NCBI RefSeq assembly: GCF_003634825.1
Contig: NZ_RBXD01000001.1
Span: 2,254,501 to 2,318,500, forward strand
From: Flavobacterium sp. 123
Lineage (GTDB): Bacteria > Bacteroidota > Bacteroidia > Flavobacteriales > Flavobacteriaceae
DNA length: 64,000 nt
Reading direction: 5' to 3'
Below, one piece after another: positions 25,615-34,763 of this stretch; within the stretch, counting starts at the first letter, position 1, and each line of letters starts with the position of its first letter. The position numbers were made by a program, and so were the translations under genes. Below the pieces are notes generated by a model. The model worked only from the letters and a program-made list of their open reading frames with translations. It was not told the origin of the DNA and did not search any database.

Positions 25615-26488
25615 TTTAAAGAGTTACCTTAACCTTCATTTAATTGTATTTATTTGGGGGTTTACAGCCATTTTAGGAGCTTTAATTACTATAACAGCAG
25701 ATGCATTAGTTTGGTACCGAATGCTTTTTGCAGGCGTTTTTTTAGCCTTGTTTATTGCTTTCAAAAAAAAATCTTTCAAAATTTCTCCACGAGCCTTGCT
25801 TAAGCTAGTTTTTGTAGGCGCTTTGATTGCTTTGCACTGGATTTTTTTCTTTAAGGCGATACATGTTTCTAATGTTTCCATTACACTTTCGGTTTTTTCA
25901 TTAGGTGCCTTTTTTGCCTCTTTGTTAGAGCCTATTTTTTATGGGAGAAAAGTACTTTGGTATGAAGTTTTTTTTGGATTAATTATTATTGCAGGTTTAG
26001 CTTTAATCATGCAAGTTGAGGTTAATTATTTAAACGGAATGCTTTATGCGCTGACTTCTATTATTTTAGGGGTTTTATTTACTCTTATGAATGGTAAGTT
26101 GATTCAAAGGCATGATCCTTCTTTAATCTCTTTTTATGAGTTTGGAGCAGGTTTTTTCTTTATTAGTATTTACTTTTTATTTCAACATAAATTTTCAACT
26201 GATTTTTTTGTTTTGACCTTCAAAAATTGGATGTTGATTTTGATTTTAGCTTCTGTTTGTACGGCTTATGCATTTACAGCTTCTGTGAAAGTGATGCAGA
26301 AACTTTCTCCGTATACGGTTATGTTAACCACTAACTTAGAGCCTGTTTATGGTATTGTATTAGCATATTTTATCATTGGAGGGAAAGAAAAAATGAGTGT
26401 TGAATTTTATTTTGGTGCACTAATAATAGTAATCACAGTAATCCTAAATGGAGTAATAAAACATTATCAAAAAGATAAAGAAAAATAG
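25601..26488 (+). CDS. DMT-family transporter (EamA/RhaT-like)
   Basis: 295 residues with about ten predicted membrane helices in two homologous halves, typical of EamA-type drug/metabolite transporters. The first helix LIVFIWGFTAILGALI and the sixth region LNGMLYALTSIILGVLFTLMNGK match the duplicated EamA pattern; AYAFTASVKVMQKLSPYTVMLTTNLEPVYG is the conserved second-half segment. The substrate is unknown. The start codon lies within the end of the LptF/G-like gene, so the two are probably translated in a coupled manner. Confidence 0.87.
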   Translation: MRNDNLKSYLNLHLIVFIWGFTAILGALITITADALVWYRMLFAGVFLALFIAFKKKSFKISPRALLKLVFVGALIALHWIFFFKAIHVSNVSITLSVFSLGAFFASLLEPIFYGRKVLWYEVFFGLIIIAGLALIMQVEVNYLNGMLYALTSIILGVLFTLMNGKLIQRHDPSLISFYEFGAGFFFISIYFLFQHKFSTDFFVLTFKNWMLILILASVCTAYAFTASVKVMQKLSPYTVMLTTNLEPVYGIVLAYFIIGGKEKMSVEFYFGALIIVITVILNGVIKHYQKDKEK

Positions 26489-26607
26489 TAGGAATTGAGG
26501 ATGAGAGAGCAAACTTTTGTACTTAAATAGAAAATTATCCCTACTGAACGATTTTAAATTTTATATTTGCATTTCTAAATCAGAAAAATAAATAACGCAA
26601 AAATCCT

Positions 26608-27561
26608 ATGGAATATTTAGATTTTGAGCTTCCTATAAAAGAATTGGAAGAACAGTTAGACAAATGTGTGATTATTGGTAAAGAATCCGATGTTGATGTA
26701 ACCAATACATGCAAACAAATCAACAAGAAGTTAGAAGAAACCAAAAGACATATTTATAAAAACCTAACTGCTTGGCAACGAGTTCAATTGTCAAGGCATC
26801 CAAACAGACCTTATACTTTAGATCATATAAAAGCACTTTGCGGAGATACTTTCTTGGAACTTCATGGAGACAGAGGTTTTAAAGATGATAAAGCCATGAT
26901 TGGTGGTTTAGGTAAAATTGACGGACAATCTTTTATGATTGTTGGACAACAAAAAGGATTTAATACAAAAACGCGTCAATATCGAAATTTTGGTATGGCA
27001 AATCCTGAAGGCTACAGAAAAGCTTTGCGCTTAATGAAAATGGCTGAAAAATTTGGCATTCCTGTATTGACTTTGATCGATACTCCGGGTGCATATCCAG
27101 GATTAGAAGCAGAAGAGCGAGGACAAGGAGAAGCAATTGCTAGAAATATTTTCGAAATGGTACGTCTTAAAGTACCTGTAATCACAGTTATTGTTGGTGA
27201 AGGAGCTTCTGGTGGAGCTTTAGGAATAGGTGTTGGAGATCGTGTTTACATGATGGAAAATACATGGTATTCTGTTATTTCGCCGGAATCATGTTCTTCT
27301 ATTTTATGGAAAAGTTGGGAGTATAAAGAACAAGCAGCTGATGCTTTGAAACTTACTTCTACTGATATGAAAAAACAAAAATTAGTTGATGATGTGATTC
27401 CAGAACCACTTGGCGGAGCACATTTTGATAGAGAAACTGCTTTCAAAACGGTAGAACAATATATCATGAAAGGATATAATGAGTTGAAAGACTTATCAAC
27501 AGAAGAATTAGTTGCCCAGAGAATGGATAAATACTGTAAAATGGGCGATTTCAAGGAATAA
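26608..27561 (+). CDS. accA: Acetyl-CoA carboxylase carboxyltransferase subunit alpha
   Basis: Transfers the carboxyl group from carboxybiotin to acetyl-CoA to make malonyl-CoA, together with AccD, in fatty acid synthesis. 317 residues, normal length. Visible are the N-terminal helical segment ([12 protein letters not shown]), [29 protein letters not shown], the [18 protein letters not shown] oxyanion region and [21 protein letters not shown] -7-like element lies at 26562-26569, 38 bases upstream of the ATG, without a clear TTG partner. A terminator follows at 27579-27612. Confidence 0.96.
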   Translation: MEYLDFELPIKELEEQLDKCVIIGKESDVDVTNTCKQINKKLEETKRHIYKNLTAWQRVQLSRHPNRPYTLDHIKALCGDTFLELHGDRGFKDDKAMIGGLGKIDGQSFMIVGQQKGFNTKTRQYRNFGMANPEGYRKALRLMKMAEKFGIPVLTLIDTPGAYPGLEAEERGQGEAIARNIFEMVRLKVPVITVIVGEGASGGALGIGVGDRVYMMENTWYSVISPESCSSILWKSWEYKEQAADALKLTSTDMKKQKLVDDVIPEPLGGAHFDRETAFKTVEQYIMKGYNELKDLSTEELVAQRMDKYCKMGDFKE

Positions 27562-27578
27562 AATCTTACACAATGTAT

Positions 27579-27612
27579 AAAATCCGAAGCCTAGTAGTTT
27601 CGGATTTTTTTT
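27579..27612 (+). terminator. Terminator of accA
   Basis: AAAATCCGAA pairs with TTCGGATTTT around a ten-base loop, followed by further T. It lies about 18 bases after the accA stop codon. Confidence 0.8.
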
Positions 27613-27700
27613 GGGTTATAAACAAAAAATAGTTAGTTATGAACAATTTTTTGTAATAACTCGACTATCATATTTTTTTAATTTTTGTTACTTTCGCCAT

Positions 27701-29248
27701 ATGGAAAATTTCAGAAGTATAAACCCAATAAAGGTAGATAAAACTACAATCATAAGTCTTGAAAAAGGAAAGTTACCGCCACAAGTATTAGACCTTGAAG
27801 AGGCCGTACTTGGTGCTATGATGATTGACAAAAAAGGGGTAGATGATGTAATTGATATTTTACAGCCAGATGCTTTTTATAAAGATGCCCACAAACATAT
27901 TTTTGAGGCTATTGTTCAGTTGTTTACAGATACTCAACCTATTGACTTATTAACGGTTTCTGCACAGCTTAAGAAAAACGGAAAGTTAGAGTTGGCAGGA
28001 GGGGATTTTTATCTAATTCAGCTTACGCAAAAAATTTCTTCTTCAGCACACATTGAATTCCATTCCAGAATCATTCTTCAAAAATTTATTCAACGTAGTT
28101 TAATTCGTATTTCATCCGAAATTATTGAAGATTCCTATGATGAAACGACTGATGTTTTTGATTTATTAGACAGAGCCGAATCTAAATTATATGAAGTAAC
28201 TCAAGGGAATATAAAACGAAGTTCTGAAACTGCACAGAGTTTAGTGTTACAAGCCAAAAAACGAATTGAAGAAATTGCAGGGCAAGAAGGATTGAGCGGT
28301 GTAGCGACTGGTTTTGATAAATTAGATAAGATTACATCTGGTTGGCAACCAAGTGATTTAATTATTATAGCAGCAAGACCTGCCATGGGTAAAACTGCAT
28401 TTGTATTGTCGATGGCACGAAATATGGCTATTGATTTTGGAATGCCAGTAGCCTTGTTTTCTCTAGAGATGGCTTCTGTTCAGCTTATTACTCGTTTGAT
28501 ATCTTCTGAAACCGGATTGTCATCAGAGAAACTTCGTACGGGGAAATTAGAAAAACACGAATGGGAACAATTAAGTACCAAGGTTAAAAATTTAGAAAAA
28601 GCACCACTTTTTATAGATGATACTCCTTCATTATCCATTTTTGATTTAAGAGCTAAAGCTAGACGTTTGGTTTCACAACATGGTATCCGAATTATCATTG
28701 TTGATTACTTGCAATTGATGACAGCTGGTGGAAACGGAAAAGGTGGAGGAAATAGAGAACAAGAGATTTCAACAATTTCTCGAAACTTAAAGGCATTGGC
28801 TAAGGAATTAAATGTTCCTGTTATTGCACTTTCTCAATTGTCACGTGCTGTTGAAACACGTGGTTCTAGTAAACGACCGTTGCTTTCTGACCTTCGTGAA
28901 TCAGGAGCGATTGAGCAAGATGCCGATATTGTATCGTTTTTATATCGTCCAGAATATTATAAAATTGATGAATGGGATGATGACGAAGCTTCTCCAACTG
29001 CTGGTCAAGCCGAAATCATGATTGCTAAGCATCGTAATGGTAGTATCGAAAACGTTCGTTTGAAATTCATTGGACATCTAGGTAAGTTTGATAATTTAGA
29101 AGACTACAGCGGCGGTTATGACGATTTGCCTTCTAGCATGAATCAACAAGAAGATAATCCTTTTATTACTAAAAATTTACCTTCAGCAAATGAAGCTTTT
29201 GGAAGTAATTTGAATGATCCAGATGACGACAGTGATGTACCGTTCTAA
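27701..29248 (+). CDS. dnaB: Replicative DNA helicase DnaB
   Basis: Hexameric helicase that unwinds DNA at the replication fork. From ATG 27701 the protein is 515 residues (MENFRSINPIKVDK...). The open frame starts at 27611, but the 30 extra residues are unlike DnaB and run across a promoter-like TACTTTCG at 27689-27696. The N-terminal DnaB domain (LEEAVLGAMMID) is followed by the RecA-like core with Walker A ARPAMGKTAF at about 225-234, VALFSLEMAS, Walker B IIIVDYLQLM and SQLSRAVETR. The C-terminal tail is acidic. No intein interrupts the P-loop. Confidence 0.96.
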   Translation: MENFRSINPIKVDKTTIISLEKGKLPPQVLDLEEAVLGAMMIDKKGVDDVIDILQPDAFYKDAHKHIFEAIVQLFTDTQPIDLLTVSAQLKKNGKLELAGGDFYLIQLTQKISSSAHIEFHSRIILQKFIQRSLIRISSEIIEDSYDETTDVFDLLDRAESKLYEVTQGNIKRSSETAQSLVLQAKKRIEEIAGQEGLSGVATGFDKLDKITSGWQPSDLIIIAARPAMGKTAFVLSMARNMAIDFGMPVALFSLEMASVQLITRLISSETGLSSEKLRTGKLEKHEWEQLSTKVKNLEKAPLFIDDTPSLSIFDLRAKARRLVSQHGIRIIIVDYLQLMTAGGNGKGGGNREQEISTISRNLKALAKELNVPVIALSQLSRAVETRGSSKRPLLSDLRESGAIEQDADIVSFLYRPEYYKIDEWDDDEASPTAGQAEIMIAKHRNGSIENVRLKFIGHLGKFDNLEDYSGGYDDLPSSMNQQEDNPFITKNLPSANEAFGSNLNDPDDDSDVPF

Positions 29249-29259
29249 AATATAAATTT

Positions 29260-29287
29260 AATCCGTTCTTAGAGCGGATTTTTTTAT
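29260..29287 (+). terminator. Terminator of dnaB
   Basis: AATCCG pairs with CGGATT, extended by TTCT/AGAG with one G-U pair, and followed by a T run. It lies 11 bases after the dnaB stop codon. Confidence 0.8.
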
Positions 29288-29334
29288 GATTTCAATGAGC
29301 TAAAAACCATTATCTTTGAAATAAAAACTACATA

Positions 29335-30597
29335 ATGTCTTTCAAGAAGTTGCTATATATTTTATTAATTTTTATTTCATTTTCAGCAAAAGCCTCTTTT
29401 ATTTTGTTGCCAATGGATGAAACTACGCAGCAAAATCACCTGAAGGCATATGGAATTACCTATTGGTGTTTGGATAAAAATTATAAAGCAAGTTGGTTAC
29501 TCAATTATCGCGGAGGTTCTTTCTTACTTCCAGATGCTTTAGAAATACGAAAGGAATGTCAGATTCGAGGAGTTAGTTTTGAAATTATTTCTGATAGTGA
29601 AGAAGTCGCAATTTTGAATGAAATCTCGAGCCCTTCTCAAAATATGGAAGCGGTAGTTCTCGAAAAAGCTCCTAAAATAGCTGTTTATACTCCAAAGGGC
29701 AAACAACCATGGGATGATGCCGTAACACTTGTTTTGACCTATGCAGAAATTCCGTTTACGCCAATTTATGATGAAGAAGTGTTAAAAGATCAATTGGTAT
29801 TGTATGATTGGTTGCATTTGCATCATGAAGATTTTACAGGTCAGTACGGAAAGTTTTATGGTGCTTATAAAAATACGCCTTGGTACATTGAACAAAAGAA
29901 AGATTCAGAGGCATTAGCAACACAATTAGGATATAATAAAGTTTCACAAGAAAAAGGAGCGGTTGCAAAAAAGATAAGGGATTTTGTTATTGGAGGAGGT
30001 TTTATGTTTGCGATGTGTTCAGCAACAGATAGTTTTGATATTGCTCTAGCGGCTGATGGAGTTGATATTTGTGAATCAATGTTTGATGGAGACAGTAGTG
30101 AATCAAACTATCAATCAAAAATCAATTATGGCAACTCCTTTGCTTTTAAAGATTTTATTCTAGAACGAAGACCCGATCAATATGAGTTTTCAGATATTGA
30201 TATGACTACAAAACGAAAGATTCCTATGGGAAAAGATTATTTTACTCTTATGGAATTTTCGGCTAAATGGGATCCAATTCCAAGTATGTTATGTCAAAAT
30301 CATACCCAATTAGTAAAAGGATTTATGGGACAGACCACAGCTTTTGATGCGGCACTCCTAAAATCGAATGTATTAGTTATGGGGAGTTGTGAAATTAATG
30401 GGGAAGCACGTTACATTCATGGTGAAAAAGGGAAAGGAATGTTTACCTATTATTCAGGTCATGATCCGGAAGATTTTCAACATCAAGTAGGTGACCCGCC
30501 AACAGTTCTGGATTTGCATCCTAATTCTCCTGGATACAGATTGATTTTAAATAATGTATTGTTTCCTGCGGCAAGAAAGAAAAAAATGAAAACCTGA
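29335..30597 (+). CDS. Secreted conserved protein of uncertain function (often labelled asparagine synthetase B in Flavobacteria)
   Basis: 420 residues with a signal peptide (about 1-20, ending FSAKAS), so periplasmic or exported. It lacks the N-terminal Cys nucleophile and the PP-loop ATPase of true asparagine synthetase B, although I recall this family carrying that label. A GGGFMFAMCSATDS segment near residues 222-236 resembles the nucleophile elbow of class I glutamine amidotransferase-like folds (ThuA/GATase1), and GQTTAFDAALLKSNVLVMGSC followed by GKGMFTYYSGHDPEDFQH is a conserved C-terminal block. A -7-like TATCTTTG is at 29311-29318. The true activity is unknown. Confidence 0.6.
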   Translation: MSFKKLLYILLIFISFSAKASFILLPMDETTQQNHLKAYGITYWCLDKNYKASWLLNYRGGSFLLPDALEIRKECQIRGVSFEIISDSEEVAILNEISSPSQNMEAVVLEKAPKIAVYTPKGKQPWDDAVTLVLTYAEIPFTPIYDEEVLKDQLVLYDWLHLHHEDFTGQYGKFYGAYKNTPWYIEQKKDSEALATQLGYNKVSQEKGAVAKKIRDFVIGGGFMFAMCSATDSFDIALAADGVDICESMFDGDSSESNYQSKINYGNSFAFKDFILERRPDQYEFSDIDMTTKRKIPMGKDYFTLMEFSAKWDPIPSMLCQNHTQLVKGFMGQTTAFDAALLKSNVLVMGSCEINGEARYIHGEKGKGMFTYYSGHDPEDFQHQVGDPPTVLDLHPNSPGYRLILNNVLFPAARKKKMKT

Positions 30598-30620
30598 TTT
30601 AGAATCTAAGCAAAGTCAAT

Positions 30621-31289
30621 TTATACTAAACCAAAATCTTTAGCTAAAGCAATGAGATGCACATTATTATTAGCTTTAAAGTAGATTTTAAGCTTGTTAA
30701 TTCGTTTTTCTAGACTACTGATGCTATTAGGCATTATTTTGGATTGCCTGAATTCTGATACAATTTCTTCGACGGTCAATCCTTTTGATAGAGATCTTAA
30801 AAGAACAATATCATAATTCTCAATTTCGCAAAGTGATTTATCTCTCAAAGCATATGATAGCTCATCTGAAATTATTTTTTCATCATCAGTATAAATACGT
30901 TGAATGGTCTTTTTAAGTTCAGGAATACTATTGCGTCCTTTTAAAACATAGGCATTTATATCTAATTTATTGAAGAGTGATTTTATTCTGAAGGATTTAT
31001 CTTCAATAGAAAATATAATTGTTTTTATGGTGGGTTGGACTTTTTTTACGGCTTCAATAAGATCTTCTCCTGATGTAAGTTTGTTTTCTCTATGATCTGT
31101 TTTAAATGACAAATCACTAATTAACAAATCAAATGGTTCTTCGTCGATGATTGCTCTTTTAATTTTTAGATACGCATCATCGCAATATTTCACATAGCGA
31201 ACGTCAGCAACTCCAAGTTCTTGGAGTGCATGAACAACTGTTAAACTAATTGTGTCTAAATCTTCAGCTACTAAAACTTTTTTAAACAT
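30621..31289 (-). CDS. Response regulator, NarL/LuxR-like output
   Basis: 222 residues: a receiver domain with acidic pocket (AED at 9-10) and the phosphoacceptor Asp at about residue 59 (LLISDLSF), a Lys in VLKGRNS, then a C-terminal helix-turn-helix resembling LuxR/GerE output (LLRSLSKGLTVEEIVSEFRQS...ISSLEKRINKLKIYFKANN). It is 10 bases downstream of the TPR histidine kinase gene, so the two form a two-component operon. The HTH is divergent from classical LuxR. The regulated genes are unknown. Confidence 0.87.
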   Translation of the reverse strand: MFKKVLVAEDLDTISLTVVHALQELGVADVRYVKYCDDAYLKIKRAIIDEEPFDLLISDLSFKTDHRENKLTSGEDLIEAVKKVQPTIKTIIFSIEDKSFRIKSLFNKLDINAYVLKGRNSIPELKKTIQRIYTDDEKIISDELSYALRDKSLCEIENYDIVLLRSLSKGLTVEEIVSEFRQSKIMPNSISSLEKRINKLKIYFKANNNVHLIALAKDFGLV

Positions 31290-31299
31290 CAGCTAATTT

Positions 31300-33027
31300 T
31301 TATATTGGTATGGTTAATTTTAGTTTAAAACCTTTTTCCGATTTAGTATCAAATGTAATTTTTCCTTCAATACTTGTAATACGGTTTTCCACATTTTGAA
31401 GTCCATTTTTTAATTTTAGTCCTTTGAAGTTTACTCCAAGTCCGTTATCAATGTATTCTAGCTGTAAATTATTTTCATATCTTTTACAAGTTATTACCAC
31501 CAAACTACATTTACTATGTTTTTTCATGTTTATAAGAAGTTCCTGCAAAACACGATAAATAGTTATTTTTTTATTGCTTTCTAGCGCATTCCAGTTGAAA
31601 GAATCAAAGCCATTTATTAAAATGTTTACCTCATTAGTGTTAAAGGAAGTCATCATTTCTTTTAGGCTCACAATGAAATTTTTCCCAATATCTATCGTGC
31701 TATTTTCTTTAGAAATGTTTCGAGTTCTAGAATAAATGGTGTCAAGACTATTGAGTAATTGTTCTTTATTTTGGCTGGTAGACAAATCTTGATTTTCAGC
31801 AAAAGTCATGGTGTAGTATACATCGTTCGCTAATTCATCATGTAACTTTTTTGCAATTCGAGTTTCAGTATCATAAGTGATCTCGATTTTTTCTTTTTTA
31901 TTTCTTTCTTTAAAAAAGATATAAACAAAAAAACTAAATCCAAATCCTATTATGGTTAAGAATGCGAAGGATAAAGATTGATTTTTCTGTTGAGCTAGTT
32001 CTAAATCATTTTCTGCTTTTTGAGCTTTCAATTTTAGATTTTCATCTCGTTCTTTTTTTGAATCGTATTTAATCTTTGCAAACTGATTTTTTGCTATCTG
32101 TCTTATTTTGTTATTGCTGTCGTTGATGCGTATGTAATCTAAGGCATATTTTTTAGACTGCGCTTTTGAGCTGTTTTGGATGATTTGTGCTAATGTTAGT
32201 AAACGATAGTCTGCATTATTTATTTTGGTTGCTTTGGTATAGGCAAGTAATGCAAATTCATAAGAGATTTTTGGATTAATTTCTTTATAATATTCACTAA
32301 GATTATAATAACTTGAAATTATTCCCCAATCATCTTTTATTTGTTCTCTTATTTCTTTAGCCTTAATTAATAAAGGAAGTCCTTTCGGATCTTCTATCTT
32401 AAAATAAGCAAAACCTAAATTATCAAGTACTCTGCTGTAAGACTTAGGATCATTGAATACTTCTTTTTGAGTGGTTAAATATGATAAGATTTTTATGGCC
32501 TTATCATATTTCTTTATTTCAATGTATACTGTTGCTATATTATTTTTTATATCAGTTTTTCTGACATTATCAGTTTTTAAATTCAGAGCAAGATTGTTAT
32601 AATATAGTGCGTTATAATAATCAAATAATAATAGTTTGTTGATGCCTAGTATGGTATATATGTTCCATTTGTAATTTGGATTTTTATTGTTTTCTAAATA
32701 AGGAATTGCTTCTATTGCAGTAGTTTCACTGCCGGAATAATCACCTTGATTTTGTTGTATAGTTGCCAGATTTGAAATACAATGAATAATTTGAGCTGTA
32801 TCTTTTTTTACATCACATGCTGATTTTGCTTTATTAAAATAATAAAACGCACTTTGATACTTCTGCTTATCAAAATTAGTGTCGCCAAGTTTAATTAGCC
32901 GATTTATTTCAGCTAGATTATTTTTTTTTATTGGAAGTGACTGTTTTTTTTCTTGGCATGATTGCAAAGACAAAAGCAGTAAAAGCGTAGCAATAAAAGT
33001 CAACGCATATATTTTCTTTAGTATCAT
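31300..33027 (-). CDS. TPR-containing sensor histidine kinase (HisKA_3-like/HATPase)
   Basis: 575 residues: a lipoprotein-like or signal-anchor start (LLLLSLQSCQEKK), periplasmic tetratricopeptide helices (about 35-300), a coiled coil, a membrane segment at about 350-372, then the LHDELANDVYYTM phosphoacceptor region (His about 396) and a HATPase domain with QELLINMKKHSKC (N box) and YIDNGLGVNFKGLKLKNGLQNV (G boxes). This is the typical Bacteroidota partner of LuxR-type regulators; the regulator follows 10 bases downstream. The signal is unknown. A weak TATTTTCG element lies at 33032-33039 on the minus strand. Confidence 0.87.
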   Translation of the reverse strand: MILKKIYALTFIATLLLLLSLQSCQEKKQSLPIKKNNLAEINRLIKLGDTNFDKQKYQSAFYYFNKAKSACDVKKDTAQIIHCISNLATIQQNQGDYSGSETTAIEAIPYLENNKNPNYKWNIYTILGINKLLLFDYYNALYYNNLALNLKTDNVRKTDIKNNIATVYIEIKKYDKAIKILSYLTTQKEVFNDPKSYSRVLDNLGFAYFKIEDPKGLPLLIKAKEIREQIKDDWGIISSYYNLSEYYKEINPKISYEFALLAYTKATKINNADYRLLTLAQIIQNSSKAQSKKYALDYIRINDSNNKIRQIAKNQFAKIKYDSKKERDENLKLKAQKAENDLELAQQKNQSLSFAFLTIIGFGFSFFVYIFFKERNKKEKIEITYDTETRIAKKLHDELANDVYYTMTFAENQDLSTSQNKEQLLNSLDTIYSRTRNISKENSTIDIGKNFIVSLKEMMTSFNTNEVNILINGFDSFNWNALESNKKITIYRVLQELLINMKKHSKCSLVVITCKRYENNLQLEYIDNGLGVNFKGLKLKNGLQNVENRITSIEGKITFDTKSEKGFKLKLTIPI

Positions 33028-33301
33028 GTTTCGAAAATACAGAAATTAGTTAAGATAACATACTGTTTTAATTAACAATTTTGTGTGATTTTATTTGTTT
33101 TAAACTTTAGATTTCGGCTGTTTTATAGGTTGTTTTTTGCTTTTTAATTCAATTTATATTAAATAAGAATTAAGAAAATTTAGCTTTCAATGATGTGAAA
33201 AATAATTCATTATAAGTAAATTTATACAGCATGATTTAAGTAAATATTCATATGAATCATCATACGTCTGGTGACGAATAAGATTGTTTTTTACAAAAAA
33301 C
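33028..33301. other. Intergenic region upstream of the histidine kinase
   Basis: AT-rich spacer between the kinase start and the terminator of the ribosomal protein cluster. I see no open frame, repeat or RNA motif, apart from the weak -7-like element at 33032-33039. Confidence 0.4.
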
Positions 33302-33333
33302 AAAAAGCCCATTCAGAAGAATGGGCTTTTTTT
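33302..33333 (-). terminator. Terminator of the thrS-infC-rpmI-rplT cluster
   Basis: AAAAAGCCCATTC pairs with GAATGGGCTTTTT around AGAA. The A and T runs are on both sides, but only the minus-strand cluster ends here, about 40 bases upstream in its direction. Confidence 0.85.
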
Positions 33334-33370
33334 ATGTAAGTAAGTAATATAAATTGAGTTTATAAAACGT

Positions 33371-33715
33371 TTATTTTACTTTATTAAGTATTGCTTTGAA
33401 AGCTTCTGGGTGGTTCATAGCTAAATCTGCAAGAACTTTACGGTTCAATTCGATATTATTAGCTTTTACTTTACCCATGAATTGAGAATAAGACATTCCT
33501 TCCAATCTAGCTCCAGCGTTGATACGTTGAATCCATAATGCGCGGAAATTTCTTTTATTCACTTTTCTGTCACGGTAAGCGTAGCACATTGCTTTCTCTA
33601 CCGCATTCTTAGCAACTGTCCAAACGTTTTTACGTCTACCAAAGAAACCTTTGGCTTGCTTCATTATTTTTTTTCTTCTTGCTCTTTTAGCAACTGAATT
33701 TACCGATCTTGGCAT
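33371..33715 (-). CDS. rplT: 50S ribosomal protein L20
   Basis: 114 residues, the usual size of L20, an early 23S rRNA-binding assembly protein. The sequence is strongly basic with [20 protein letters not shown] at the start and [34 protein letters not shown] and [17 protein letters not shown], all conserved. It is the last gene of the thrS-infC-rpmI-rplT cluster; 172 bases separate it from rpmI and contain a repeat element at 33826-33890. Confidence 0.97.
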   Translation of the reverse strand: MPRSVNSVAKRARRKKIMKQAKGFFGRRKNVWTVAKNAVEKAMCYAYRDRKVNKRNFRALWIQRINAGARLEGMSYSQFMGKVKANNIELNRKVLADLAMNHPEAFKAILNKVK

Positions 33716-33825
33716 AATTTTACTGTTTTTTTTGTAGCAGGCGTCCCGAATTTAATCAAGAGAACTTAAAAGCCATACTCCAAGGTTATTGAAATTGTTT
33801 TAACCTAAAGAAATCTAGGCTATAG

Positions 33826-33890
33826 TAATTAGGCATTAGGCAAAAGTTTTTAAAACTAATGGCTATTGGCTTTTCACTAATGGCTTATTA
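33826..33890. repeat. Inverted heptamer-array intergenic element between rpmI and rplT
   Basis: The left side has 7-bp steps TTAGGCA-TTAGGC, the centre is the palindrome AGTTTT-T-AAAACT (33845-33857), and the right side has TAATGGC-TATTGGC and, after a short gap, TAATGGC, which are complementary in type to the TTAGCCA units of the element at 34132-34192. It runs into the stop codon of rpmI. Confidence 0.6.
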
Positions 33891-34085
33891 GATAATTCTT
33901 AATTGTTGTTTGATGCTTTTCATATCTGTAGAGTGAACTAGCGCTGAGTGAGTCAAAGCTAATTTACGTTTTTTAGATTTTTTAGTCAAGATGTGACTTT
34001 TGAAAGCATGCTTTCTTTTAATCTTTCCAGAACCAGTAACTTTGAAACGTTTCTTGGCGCTAGATTTGGTTTTCATTTTAGGCAT
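33888..34085 (-). CDS. rpmI: 50S ribosomal protein L35
   Basis: 65 residues, typical L35: [24 protein letters not shown] followed by [21 protein letters not shown] basic residues. It lies between infC and rplT in the standard order. Its stop codon overlaps the end of the heptamer element at 33826-33890, so this element is transcribed with the operon. Confidence 0.97.
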   Translation of the reverse strand: MPKMKTKSSAKKRFKVTGSGKIKRKHAFKSHILTKKSKKRKLALTHSALVHSTDMKSIKQQLRII

Positions 34086-34131
34086 TTTTTCCTAGTGTTT
34101 TAATTTATTCTTACTTACTTATTTTGAGTAA

Positions 34132-34192
34132 TTAGCCATTAGCCATTAGCCATTAGTTTTGAAACTATTGCCTTTTGGCCTTTGCCTATTAA
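34132..34192. repeat. Inverted heptamer-array intergenic element between infC and rpmI
   Basis: Begins with three exact copies of TTAGCCA plus TTAG (34132-34156), runs into the palindrome AGTTT-TG-AAACT (34155-34166) and continues with degenerate ATTGCC/TTGGCC/TTGCCTATTAA units up to the infC stop codon. It resembles the element at 33826-33890 in heptamer sequence, centre and placement. Confidence 0.65.
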
Positions 34193-34747
34193 CTATTTTT
34201 TCTTCTTAGGAGCAATGAACATAATCATTCTCTTTCCTTCAAGAACTGGCATCGCTTCCACTTTTCCAAATTCTTCAAGATCTGTAGCTAATCTCAATAA
34301 TAAGATTTGACCTTGATCTTTATAGATGATAGAACGCCCTTTGAAGAATACAAAAGCTTTTAATTTTGCTCCTTCTTTTAGGAATTTCTCTGCATTTTTT
34401 CTTTTAAACTCATAATCATGCTCATCAGTTTGAGGACCAAAACGAATCTCTTTTACCACTACTTGTGTAGATTTCGCTTTTAAGACTTTGTCACGTTTCT
34501 TTTGTTCGTAAACAAATTTCTTGTAATCCATGATTTTACAAACCGGTGGATCAGCATTTGGAGAAATTTCAACCAAATCCAATTCGAATTGATCGGCTAA
34601 TCGTAAAGCTTCGGAAGTTTTAAAAACTCCAGGCTCTATGTTTTCACCCACAAGTCTTACTTCTGGCACACGAATAAGATTATTTATACGGTGTGCATCT
34701 TTTTTTTCTACGCGAGGTTGGTAACCTCTGTTGCTTCTTATTGCTAT
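34193..34747 (-). CDS. infC: Translation initiation factor IF-3 with AUA start codon
   Basis: Binds the 30S subunit, prevents premature 50S joining and proofreads the start codon. The IF-3 signature [14 protein letters not shown] and the C-terminal [11 protein letters not shown] region are clear. A start at GTG 34667-34669 would cut away the conserved INNLIR that precedes [11 protein letters not shown]; the frame continues upstream through [18 protein letters not shown] to an ATA at 34745-34747, giving 184 residues. There is no ATG, GTG or TTG between the thrS stop codon (34764) and this point. IF-3 genes of E. coli and Bacillus also use rare AUU starts, which allows autoregulation by IF-3. 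The gap to thrS is 16 nt. Confidence 0.93.
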   Translation of the reverse strand: MAIRSNRGYQPRVEKKDAHRINNLIRVPEVRLVGENIEPGVFKTSEALRLADQFELDLVEISPNADPPVCKIMDYKKFVYEQKKRDKVLKAKSTQVVVKEIRFGPQTDEHDYEFKRKNAEKFLKEGAKLKAFVFFKGRSIIYKDQGQILLLRLATDLEEFGKVEAMPVLEGKRMIMFIAPKKKK

Positions 34748-34763
34748 GACTTTATAATTTAAG

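Noticed and set aside
34193..34669. infC starting at GTG 34669
   Set aside because: It would remove the conserved INNLIR segment and upstream residues that continue in frame without a stop to the ATA at 34747.
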